From: Phallus indusiatus
Taxonomy: Eukaryota > Basidiomycota > Agaricomycetes > Phallales > Phallaceae
Length of the DNA: 64,000 nucleotides
Assembly: GCA_027605045.1 (NCBI GenBank)
Contig: JAQFWX010000161.1
Coordinates: 1 to 64,000 of the forward strand
Reading direction: 5' to 3'
The position numbers and the translations under genes were made by a program. The notes under the pieces were generated by a model that was not told the origin of the DNA, searched no databases, and saw only the letters and a program-made list of their open reading frames with translations. Shown one piece after another: positions 47,851 to 58,007 of the stretch. The first letter of the stretch is position 1. Every line of letters begins with the position of its first letter.

Positions 47851-48376
47851 ATGTTCCGTTTCTACAATCATTTTCACCGGCAATCCTCTACAAATCTTCG
47901 TCTTCGTCTCCTTGCGCAGGCGCAATATAGGTCGATAACGTCGAGCTCAAAGCCACAGTTTGTGCTTTATGCACCCGATTACACTGACGAAGGTGCTCTC
48001 CAACGCAGATTGAAAGTGCGAGGCCAGCATTTTGAGGATGCGCGTGAGTTGCGTTCAAAAGGCGTTTACGGTGTGTCTCTATAACTAGCTTTGGAACAAA
48101 ATATTGAACATGTTTCTCATTTCATCAGGTATAGCCGGTGGATTGCTTAGTCCCGACGGAGTGGGTGCTGTTAACCCAGCCCAGAAGCTAGTAGGATCTA
48201 TGATTATTATCTATGCGGAAAGTCTGGAGGAGGCGAGGAAGATTGCCGAAAACGATGTATACTGGACTGGGAATGTTGTGCGTTGCTCTCAATGTCGACT
48301 GGTTCTCATTTTCATTGTTTTCTAGTGGGATAAAGAGAGAACGACGATCGTTCCTTTCTTATTGGCAAATATCTGA
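47851..48376 (+). CDS. YCII-domain protein
   Basis: Small alpha-beta protein of the YciI/DGPF-like family, of unknown biochemical role, often dimeric. Starts MFRFYNHFHRQSS, a basic, Ser/Arg-rich N-terminus that may be a mitochondrial presequence. The YCII core follows: FVLYAPDYTDEGALQRRLKVRGQHFEDA, then after an intron GGLLSPDGVGA and GSMIIIYAESLEEARKIAENDVYW, and after a second intron WDKERTTIVPFLLANI and TGA at 48374-48376. This is the classic order, with His in the RxQH position and the final W-x-K-E strand. Three exons. Confidence 0.85.
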
Positions 48377-49552
48377 CTGAATAATGTACCAATGCTATCA
48401 ATTGTTCTTAAATTCCCAGCTCGGTTTGATACCCTTGTGGCTATAGCAAATCCATACATTCCATACATTACAAAGGACGCCCTCAATCAGAACATACAAA
48501 ATGGGCCATATCAAACAAAAAGTAAGCATATGCACAGAATCCTAACTCAACTGGAACTCTCTTTTCCTAGTTGAAATGTATCCGTCAGAAACTCCCAGCT
48601 CTGATATCACTCCTACCGAGCCGTAGCCTTCTTTCAGGTTCGCTATGACCACCTTCTAACCTTTTCTATCTCAATACAACTTATCTTAGCACGAAAAGTT
48701 AGGTACTTTCGGGCTTACATCTGCAGAAACATATTGCGCAGACAACTTGCGTTGACGAGGTTGCTCAGCTTTGAAGCTCCATAAATCACCAATACCGTCT
48801 CCCGACTCAGTCTTCCTTATCATTTCATTTACTTCCACAATTTCTATCCGACATTTTCCACCAAAAACTGAAACCATATATTTTGTTGTATAGAAAGTTT
48901 TAATGATCCGAGGGGCATGAGATCAATCACCAGTTGGCATGTGGACTAAAGGCATGAGCGTATTCACTCGTCTTTCGCATTTTGATTCCGCCGGTGCACC
49001 GAATCAGAGGTTTCTATCAAATGCGTAGCGTAATAAGATTACAGATTGCGGCACATGAGATGGCGTCGCAACACCTTAGGGCACCAAAAAAAATGCCTTC
49101 ACACCTAAACGCTGTGCTTAACTGTCAACTCGCCTGAACTTCGGTATGTCTATGATGAATGTCACTACATTGATACGTTGTTGCTATTTGGTCAAAATAT
49201 CAGGCTGTGCGACCTGTGACTCGTCTTTCCGCTACTACGTGAAATGGAAAAAAATAGATGCATTGCATAATGAAGAGGCAGGAAGAAAAAACCAGAGCAT
49301 AGCCCGGCTCCCATAAGCGAAGTGACTTCTTTGCACGTTCGTGTCCGCGCTCTCAGATGATTAGCTCATAGCAAAGGATCTCAGGCTGCAAACATCGCTT
49401 GATATTTGCATCCAAAACTACCATCATTACTGACTTGCATTCTTCATTTTTATTTATTTATTTTTCGCTGTATAAAGGTCTGGAGTTCTATCAACAAACA
49501 CTGCGTCTCTCTTTCCTCTCCTCACAAGTCGTTCTGTTCACCCATTTCGTGC
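48377..49552. other. Intergenic, about 1.2 kb, with one doubtful mini-ORF
   Basis: A plus-strand frame from 48392 (MLSIVLKFPARFDTL) can be spliced near 48521-48570 to a short tail (EMYPSETPSSDITPTEP, stop near 48627). It has no recognisable family and is not called as a gene. Otherwise empty up to the phosphate transporter promoter. Confidence 0.4.
49471..49477 (+). promoter_or_regulatory. TATA box of the phosphate transporter
   Basis: tataaag, about 80 bp before the ATG at 49553. Confidence 0.5.
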
Positions 49553-51753
49553 ATGGATACGTCGGACTCACTGAAACTCTCATCTCACAAGGATGAAATG
49601 CCTTACTCGCTTTCCCGCAAGCGTCAGGCAGCGCTGGCTGAACTCGACAATGCCCCCTTCAGGTAGGCGCCCTCTCCCACCGGCCCTCTATGAATCTTTT
49701 GAATTGTCTTTCTGTTTCTGTTTCCTAATTTAGCCGTTTCCATTTGAAAATCATGATGGTTGCGGGTGTTGGGTTCTTTACCGACGCTTATGGTAAATTA
49801 TTCAACCCCACGCTCGTAACGTCGACGTCAACGCAAAGACTAAATAACAACTCCAGACCTGTTCGCCATTAACATTGCCAGTACCATGATCGGGAATGTT
49901 TATGGCCCATTGGAACGTCCCGGCACAGTAGTCCCTAACTCGACTAGCCCACCAGGCGCCCTTCTAACCAGTAACCAAGAGCTTGGTCTGAAGGTCGCTT
50001 CCCCAGTGGGTACTTTGATAGGTCAACTACTGTTTGGATGGCTCGCAGACATTGTCGGTCGTAAACGGATGTGTAAGTTGGTTTATACGTTTTTGACAAA
50101 ATTTGATTGTATTCCCCCCTCTCACAGATGGTGTCGAACTCATCCTCGTCATCTTTGCTACTTTCTCCCAGACTCTAGCTGGTCGTGCTGATGCTATCTC
50201 TATTATCGCCACTCTCATTCTTTGGAGGGGCATCGCTGGTATCGGAATTGGTGGAGACTATCCCCTTTCCGCCATTATCGCCTCGTAAGCTGAGCTCTTA
50301 TTCCTAGAGTCACTCTTGAAGATACTGAATGCTAAATGCGCATACATCACATAGAGAGTATGCATCTATCAATACGAGAGGTAGATTGATGAGCGGCGTT
50401 TTTGCTGCTCAAGGTTGGGGTCAACTTGCAGCCGCCATTGTGGGCTTGTGCACGGTTGTTGCCTCAAAAATCACATCAAACACTGCGACCCCGCGGATCC
50501 CAAAGTTCTCGACACCACCTGGCGTATAATCATTGGAGTCGGTGCTATACCGGCTTGTGTTGCTTTATACTTTCGTCTCACCGTTTCCGAGACCCCTCGT
50601 TTCACCATGGATATCGAAAGAAACATTCGCCAAGCCACTCAAGATGTTGACACTTTCCTCACCACCGGAACTTTCATCGTTGATCCAGACGCGATTGTTC
50701 AACGTGCTAAAGCTCCCGTGGCATCCCGTCGCGATTTTATCGCTTAGTTAGTAGCATTCAGTCTTGTGCCTCCCGTTTCCCAATCGTCTAACCTCTGCCT
50801 CTCATAGCTTCAGTCAATGGTCGAATTTGAAAGTCCTCATCGGAACATCTTATTCATGGTTTGCGTTGGACATTGCGTTTTTTGGGTCTGGTTTAAACAA
50901 CACTACTATCTTGCAAGCGATTCATTTTGGTGATACATCCGGTCAAACAGGAGGTCCCGCCATCTACCAAAACTTGTTGAACAGTTGTATCGGAAACATG
51001 ATGTATGTTTATTTTCTCCCATACATATATATAGCTACCTGACATTTATTGTTTCTCTCTCTGACGCAAGCATATCCGCTGCTGGTTTGATTCCCGGTTA
51101 TTACGCCACCATGCTGCTGATCGACACCGTGAGTTCTTTTCTTTTCCATTAGAAAAAAAAAAATTCCAACGAGAAATTTCATGGGTTATTAGTGGGGTCG
51201 TAAACCAATTCAGCTCATGGGATTCGTCATACTTACAATCTTATTCGCCATTCTTGGATTTGCTTATGATGCACTAACCCTCCACGGCACTAGTGCTCGC
51301 CGTGCATTCGTCTTCTTATACTGCCTTGCCAATTTCTTCTTTAACTTTGGCCCAAACGCTACTACGTTCATCATCCCTGGGGAGGCTTTTCCTACTCGTT
51401 ACCGCTCAACTGCACACGGTATCTCTGCCGCCACTGGTAAACTGGGCGCTATCATCTCCCAAGTTGGTTTCTCCAGCTTGAAGGACCATGGCGGAGCCCC
51501 CGGTTCCAACGCCGTGAGTGCAGAAAAAGTTTAAACCAATTAATATAGTTTTTTTTTAATTGTTTAATCACAGTTCGTCAAACATCTTTTGGAAATTTTT
51601 GCCTTTTTCACGCTTACTGGTGTTTTCTCGACCTTGTTGATTCCTGAGACCAAAGGACGTAGTCTTGAAGATCTCTCCAATGAAAACCAAGACAATTTCA
51701 TCAGTGGTGTCGTCCGCGAGGTAGATATTACTGAAGAGACAAAGACGATTTGA
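49553..51753 (+). CDS. Inorganic phosphate:H+ symporter (MFS, PHS family), apparent frameshift
   Basis: High-affinity phosphate uptake carrier of the Pho84 type. Seen: MDTSDSLKLSS start, the family motif GVGFFTDAYDLFAINIAS after two introns, LFGWLADIVGRKRMYG, GIGIGGDYPLSAII, SETPRFTMDIERN, the long cytosolic loop to RRDFI, GFVILTILFAILGFAYD, NFGPNATTFIIPGEAFPTRYR, and the C-terminal LIPETKGRSLEDLS. About ten exons and twelve predicted helices. At about 50468-50472 a run of five A is one base short for continuity between GLCTVVASK and NHIKHCDP...WRIIIGVGAIP. No GT-AG intron with suitable phase explains it. Either a real frameshift or a sequence error; the rest of the gene is in good order, which favours an error or a very recent loss. 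Confidence 0.9.
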
Positions 51754-53232
51754 TTCAAAATGACATTTTTTATATTTAAGTATGGGATTTGTAATTTTGC
51801 ATATGAATCGCATGTCACCCCCTTCACTCCATTGACTGCATGTATCAGGTTTCGTTGGACTCTTTTGTATTGTACTTTTTTTATGATGTTGGGATGCAGT
51901 GGGTTGGTGATAATGATCTAAACGGACTTTTTCCACATGAAGGTAGACGGGCTTTTTAGGGATTCCGTCGTCATGTTTTACTTGCCGTACTTCAGAATAT
52001 GGCACCGTTTCTGTGATGTTGAATGCAAACTGAAATGACGGTGTAGTTTTCCGATTTCGAACTAAACTCGGCTGTGACTTTGTTCCGGCATTGAAGCATT
52101 ATTTTTTTAAAAAAAAATATCATCATAAGACCCTTTCACTTTGAGACAAATACAACGGGGATCCTCTTCTAAGTTTTTGTTACGCGAGGAATGATGTTTT
52201 TAGTACCGGTTACCTCGCAATGTTTGTGAAGTAGGGCCGCAGTTTCACCGTGACAAAGCATAGGCTGACGACGTGGTCATTGCGCGTTGTGGGGGGTTGT
52301 TGTAATTTGTGGGTGTCGCTGGTTATAAGCGTTGAAGCTGAGGCTGAAAGCATCAAGATCACACTCCACATTTCCTCCACATGGCGAGCCTGAGTGTCAA
52401 CATAACCTGGTCAGTCAAGCCGGTCAAAGTTTTATCAAACATTCCTTGACGTTTTATTCAGCAGGTTAATCATTGAGCTTGAAGTTGATCATGAAATCTA
52501 TCTTGAGTACGCTGGTGTCACCTGTCGACGAACACAGTCCACGGACAATCTTTACTTCTAAAGCTGCCGGCAAATTACCATCGCCTCGAGATTCATATTG
52601 GAAATTAACAACCTCTTGAGTTCACCATTTTTTTCAATCTTACTGGTGAGTTTCCTCTCATTGATTTTTCTATTTTTCAAATTATTTGTAAAAAAAATGT
52701 TCAATTTAGAACTCTGCAGCTTTATCCCTCTACGCTTTGACAAATTCATTGAAGATCTAGTTGCATCTCTCCACTCCGTCGTCCACCGAAGAGGCTGTCC
52801 GTTTTTACGGGAAGCGCTCAACTTGGTCAAAAAACGACCAATTAGATATTGGCGAATAAAGCCCGTTTCCTTGGGTCCGAGTCCATACGGGTCTTCGTGA
52901 GATGAACCAACGGTTCGGGATCAATTCATGGGCACCTCGAGTTGCCAAACTGGTGCCGACACGACTCCATGTCTAAATTCTGGGCACAGTACAATACATA
53001 TTTCCTTGAAAAGCGAATTCCGGTGGCTTCGGAATTCTGTAGAAATTTAGATAATTCTTTCACTGACTAGAGAACATAGAGAGAAGTGCTTGATCCGTGA
53101 GTGCCTTCTGAATCCGTATTCCTTGTCCCATAGGGATAATTTTCATACAAGTAGAGGCCATTATTATCCATTATACGGTCTTCAAACAGCACCTCCCATT
53201 TCTCTCGAAATTCCACCCTTTGCATTTATTCT
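51754..53232. other. Intergenic, about 1.5 kb, no gene
   Basis: No gene supported. Frames at 52558-52900 on both strands are low-complexity and unsupported. The 3' end is the promoter side of cyclase copy 3. Confidence 0.45.
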
Positions 53233-55032
53233 ATGGATAATTCTTCGAGTCAGACGTTTGCAAAAGCTCATACCGAGCACAATCTCTACTCCACGCAAGA
53301 CGGAAGACTTCCTTCATCTCAGCCCACTACCATTATCTTCGATCTGGGAGATGTATTGTTTACATGGTCCCCATCTCGTTCCTCACCTGTCCCTTCCAAA
53401 GTTCTAAAAAATGCCCTTCGATCCGTTGCGTGGTTTGAATACGAATGCGGCAAGCTGTCCCAAGAAGAGACGTATAGGCAAATCTCGGAAGAATTCGGAG
53501 TATCCACATCTGACTTGGAGCTTACTCTTAATCTCGCTAAAGATTCTTTACGAGCTTCTTCGAACCTGTTAACTGTAATACGAGAGTTCAAAGACATGGG
53601 TGTTCGCATTTATGCGATGAGCAACGTTTCTGGTCCAGATTGGCAAGTTTTGAAAGCTTCTTTAAACCCCGCAGACTGGGCGCTTTTCGATGGGATATTC
53701 ACTTCGTATGTCCATGATTTTCACATCGCATCATCTTATCGCTTTAGTTGATTTACGAAACAAAAAGATGCGATGCGGGCGAACGTAAACCTAATTTGGG
53801 CTTTTATCATCACGTTCTATCCCAAATCAACGAAGATCCCACTCGTGTTATCTTTGTGGATGACAAACTAGAAAACGTCTTTTCTGCTCGTTCATTGGGC
53901 ATGTATGGAATTGTCTTCGATGACGCCACCAATGCCATTCGACAGATGAGGAATTTCGTTCAAAATCCTGTACAGCGTGCCGACCGTTATCTTAAGCAAA
54001 ACGCCAGGCGATTACTGTCCTATACTTCTACCGGCATTATGCTCGAAGAGGTCAATATTCTTATGCATCTTTTCCGAAAACATATATTCAATTGGTTTTT
54101 AGAATTTTGCCCAGCTTATCATTTTAGAGGCCATCAACGATCCGAATTTAGTGGAATACAAAAGATATGAAAAGGAATGGAATTATTTTCGAGGTATGGT
54201 TGTTTTTCACTGACCAAACATCATATTTTATGATTTTTTCATTAGGAAAGGCGCAATTGATGACGACCGAGGATTTCCCGTATGTGTCTGCCATTGATGG
54301 CCTGAATTTCGCACTCCGGCTAATGAAAGTATTGTAGTGCAGATATCGACACGACTTGCGTGGCCCTCACTCTCCTTCAGGATATTCCTGATTCAACAAA
54401 GCACGACATAATGGATAAAATATTTGAAGGACGGACCGCTGATGGTATAACACAAGTCTATTTTAGTCCAACCCGTCCTCGCATTGGTAAAAGAATATAT
54501 AATCTCAGTGTCTGTAGCATCCATTGACCTCAAACACTATATAATTTTAGATCCGATCCCCTGTCTCAATGCGTTAACGCTTTTCTATTGTAATGAACGA
54601 GGTCACCAATTAAAAGAGACCCTTGAATGGGTGAAAGACGTTCTCATTCGTCGAGCCTATCTCGGCGGTACCTATTACTATCTCACCGCCGACTCCTTCC
54701 TCTACTTTTTCTCGAGATTCTTGCTTAAAGTACCGGGTGTTTTCCCCGATCTCGAATACAATCTGCGTGTTGCCATTTTAGAGAGATTCGGAGCTCCAGG
54801 GGATGCCTTAGCTTTGGCTATGCGGATCATCGCTGCCGAGAGTGTCGGCGTAATTGATTCAATAGATTTCCCAACCCTCTTATCTCTCCAACGAGAGGAT
54901 GGAAGATTCACGGGTTATTTCTTCCGGTTCCCTTCTTTAGGTATTCTTGTCGGTAACGATGGGGTCGCGACGGCTTTAGCTATCCAAGCTATTAAGATAA
55001 TGCAATCATCGAAGGCTTATAATGATTTATAA
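53233..55032 (+). CDS. HAD-like class II sesquiterpene cyclase, copy 3 (494 aa)
   Basis: Third intact AstC/AncC-type cyclase, clearly diverged from copies 1 and 2 but with the same six-exon plan: 53233-53705, 53768-54050, 54130-54193, 54246-54279, 54338-54486, 54551-55032, all in phase. HAD motifs: IIFDLGDVLFTW, YAMSNVSGPDW, VIFVDDKLENVFS. The catalytic motif is DIDTTC at residues 287-292, so the last Ser of DxDTTS is Cys. The C-terminal domain has LGGTYYYLTADSFLYFF and REDGRFTGYFFRFP. The third exon is 27 bases shorter than in copies 1 and 2. It is the first gene of the only module in which both members are intact; the intronless partner starts 0.7 kb downstream. Confidence 0.9.
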
Positions 55033-55749
55033 TGGAGTGTCTAATTAAAACTAGTATAATAACATGGCCAAAGTAGTAATATTGTTTTTAGTGTATACCT
55101 AGATTTAATCAAATGTTTTTCAAATCAATACGTTACCTACCACCAGATGAATCCAGCGTGCCGCGTGTCGTGTCAAGACAAAAGCGGATCATTGCCCTAT
55201 AGGCGCAGAAAAAAGAGTTCTGGTTTTGTTTTCGGATGATCTGCAATCGAATCTTTACTTATGTGCATAATGAAATGTTTTTTCAAGATTCTTTCAATTA
55301 GTCGCTGTGAGCTTGAGCTTCAGGCACTGAGGGCCGAAGTCACACGTCCGACGCGTCCGTGGCACGTCTTTTTACGCGTTTAAATTATCCTTGCTTTCAA
55401 TACTAGAACGTGAAGTAATCAAAGTGAGTTATATGGTCGTTGTCTTGCCATGAAGATCAATAAATTTTACCGGGAAATATACTTAGTTGTCCATTGAAGG
55501 TGAAAGACAGAAGGAAATTAGTAAATACACTATTTATATCGATGTGAACTTTCGTTCAGTGACCGCAGCACCAGCCGCCACCTCCGCGCCGGAACTGGAT
55601 CCGGATGTTCCAACGTCCATTGTTCTGCTTCTCCAAGTTTTTGGTTCATCGATGAAATTGTGTGACTATTACCAGTCACATCGCTGATCAGTAAATCCTT
55701 CTACCAAGTTCAACTTCAAGAGTCGACTATCCAAAGTACTACTGCAACC
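55033..55749 (+). other. Module spacer between cyclase copy 3 and its partner
   Basis: Non-coding; its last 150 bp match the spacers upstream of the paralogous genes at 13774 and 25164. Probably the promoter of the partner gene. A ttttacgcgt block and the gaagtaatc block near 55370-55420 also recur at 13430-13470. Confidence 0.65.
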
Positions 55750-57135
55750 ATGATTACTCCCGTGGGTCAAATCGCCGACGTAGACACCTCCAATTCAGAC
55801 GACCAAAATGACTTGTCTAATCCTCTTCCGAAAACAAGAAGAGAGCTGCCTTCCAAATATGTATTCAGAAACCCTTTTGCGTCACGCATCCGTCGAATCA
55901 CAAACCTCGATGAAACCTTGTCCCTATTGCACCAGATCAACGAATCTCAACGTTCTGACAAACGGTTACCAACAGAGATTTTACTCCGCATCAGCGATGA
56001 GGTACCCCAAAATGTGACTTTTGAAAAAATCAGGACGGCTTGGAGCGCATTTCCAGGGATATATCCGAGGCGGGGGCCTTTCCATCTAGGTTTTTTCGAA
56101 TACAGAGACTCCCCATTACGGGTTCAACTTGACCTGAGCGCGAGAAAGTATCTTCCATTACAGCATATGGAGCCTCTCCATCCAGACCTTCCCTTCATGC
56201 CGAAATTTTTCCCTTATCATCCCGGCACTTCCATCGAAGAGTTGTATTGTCAGGTATCATCTGCTGATATTCTGTATCGTCTGCGATGCTATTTCCCAGA
56301 GATTACCATTGACTCAGACCTGGACCGCTACAAATGCGTATGGAAGGTTTATATCAGACATAACCAAACCGGGATGCTTCTGTTGTTTTTGGACAACAAA
56401 GCCGCAGCGGAGGTTCATGTTCACTATGATGAAGAGAGCAAATATCAAGGAGGACTCGACGACGACACAAAAAAGGAAATAGAAGAAGCTTTTTTGGCTG
56501 ACGGTATCGAATTTCTGAACTCACTTTTCGGAACGCGGGATGGGAGTAGACGGATGTTGTTTTACCATCCATCCGCAGACGCAGACTTTCCTACTGACGA
56601 CGAACGTTACACTGCTGTCCCTATTGATTATACGCTGCCCCGATGTAATGAAAGGATCAGCTCAGATGTGGAGGACCCTGAAGCCGAAGCCCCTGGATTC
56701 AGGTTTGACGTTTACGAACCTTGGCGTACCACAAACGTTTCCGATTCCGACCTCTCATCTTTCCGTTCTATTCTCCAAGCCTTGAAGTATGACATTTCCT
56801 CTAGAAAAATCAACCGCTTAAACGGTACCTCCGATTTAACTACTATCATTTCCTCTCCACTCCTTTTCTACCGTCTCATATGCAAATTCATGCTCGGGCG
56901 AACGCATGCTAACATCAACCAAACACCCCCGATAACCAGTGTTTGGCAAATCCAGCTTGTCCATAGAGCCAAAGGTGCTTCAATTATCTTTATGGATAAC
57001 TATGGAGTGTTCGATATCCGAGCCGATGAAAAAGCGAAGGAAGTGATGAGTGATATAGTAGGTTTAGTGGAAGGACTTTGTAGTGACAGTTGCACGCATC
57101 CATATGACTATGTCCTGGCGGGGTGTGTAGCATGA
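55750..57135 (+). CDS. Cyclase-adjacent intronless protein, copy C (461 aa), unknown family
   Basis: Intact single-exon paralogue of copies A and B, in the only module whose cyclase is also intact. Conserved blocks: KYVFRNPFASRIRRI, SLLHQINESQRSDKRLP, SSADILYRLRCYFPEI, VYIRHNQTGMLLLF, MLFYHPSADADFPTDDERY, SSPLLFYRLICKFMLGRTHAN, GASIIFMDNYGVFDIRADEKA, and the tail YDYVLAGCVA. The N-terminal 35 residues are variable and charged. No signal peptide, membrane segment or recognised catalytic motif. Absence of introns in all three copies contrasts with every intact neighbour except DUF7704 and suggests either an intron-poor family or ancient retroposition. Role unknown; the recurring position next to cyclases suggests a link to the terpenoid pathway. 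Confidence 0.87.
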   Translation: MITPVGQIADVDTSNSDDQNDLSNPLPKTRRELPSKYVFRNPFASRIRRITNLDETLSLLHQINESQRSDKRLPTEILLRISDEVPQNVTFEKIRTAWSAFPGIYPRRGPFHLGFFEYRDSPLRVQLDLSARKYLPLQHMEPLHPDLPFMPKFFPYHPGTSIEELYCQVSSADILYRLRCYFPEITIDSDLDRYKCVWKVYIRHNQTGMLLLFLDNKAAAEVHVHYDEESKYQGGLDDDTKKEIEEAFLADGIEFLNSLFGTRDGSRRMLFYHPSADADFPTDDERYTAVPIDYTLPRCNERISSDVEDPEAEAPGFRFDVYEPWRTTNVSDSDLSSFRSILQALKYDISSRKINRLNGTSDLTTIISSPLLFYRLICKFMLGRTHANINQTPPITSVWQIQLVHRAKGASIIFMDNYGVFDIRADEKAKEVMSDIVGLVEGLCSDSCTHPYDYVLAGCVA

Positions 57136-58007
57136 CGTGGGTGAACAGTTTCAAAATACTGCTACATGTGTATAAGACCAAACATAATTGATGTATTTTC
57201 GGGTCGTTTGTATTTTAGTATATAGTATAGAGTATTTGCTCTACTAGTATTAGTTGATCAGGAGTGTGTCGGAAAGCGCCCGAATGAGTCTTCCGGTACT
57301 GAGAAAAAACGTCCAACACTGAAAACACATCTGGCCAAATTCTATCAATAACCTCAAAGCGGGTTGTATTTACGCGTAAACCCCCGTTATAAACATTGCG
57401 TGCAGATTTCAGCGTTCGCGATGTAGCCCAAGAGTCCCGCATTCGTTAATGAAGTGACCGGTCCAGCACACTTACGGGGGAACCCTGGAACCATGAGTCA
57501 AATTACATGATCATTATGCCGACACTTACTAGTACTTTAATCCGCATCTCGCTTGGACGATAATCAACGGTCTGAGAGGAAACGTCGTTCGTTGAGCAAA
57601 CTCTTCATTATATTTAGATCATGATGGCTCCTGAGGCCGGAGTCCTTGATTTGTCAACGAGAAAAGATCCAATAATTATTGCACATTTTCGAATCGGGAC
57701 ACTGACACAATGGACTGCTAGCCGTCCATCTGAGGGTTACTCACAAGATCAGGATTGGAGTCTCGAAGGTAATTGCTTATTTGATTAATGTCCACCTCTA
57801 AGGCGGTGTCCATAATACAGAGCGCGCCATTAATATAGTGAGAGTTCCACCATCTATCCACTGAATCAAAAGACTGTCAATAATCACCGAGTAGGAATTG
57901 ACCCTCGCTTGCACAATATAAGTTATCGCTGTTAGCACTTCGGTGTTAGCCGGTAGAAACACTTTATCGCTAATTAGAATCACCTGTGTCATGTGTACAC
58001 ATACAAC
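57136..58007. other. Convergent intergenic, about 0.9 kb, no gene
   Basis: Between the 3' ends of the intronless gene and the amidase. The first 40 bases resemble the 3' flank of copies A and B (gtga-cagtttcaaaat). Nothing else seen. Confidence 0.45.

Noticed and set aside
48392..48627. Small gene after the YCII protein
   Set aside because: A spliced 60-aa reading is possible, but composition and lack of family or promoter give too little support.
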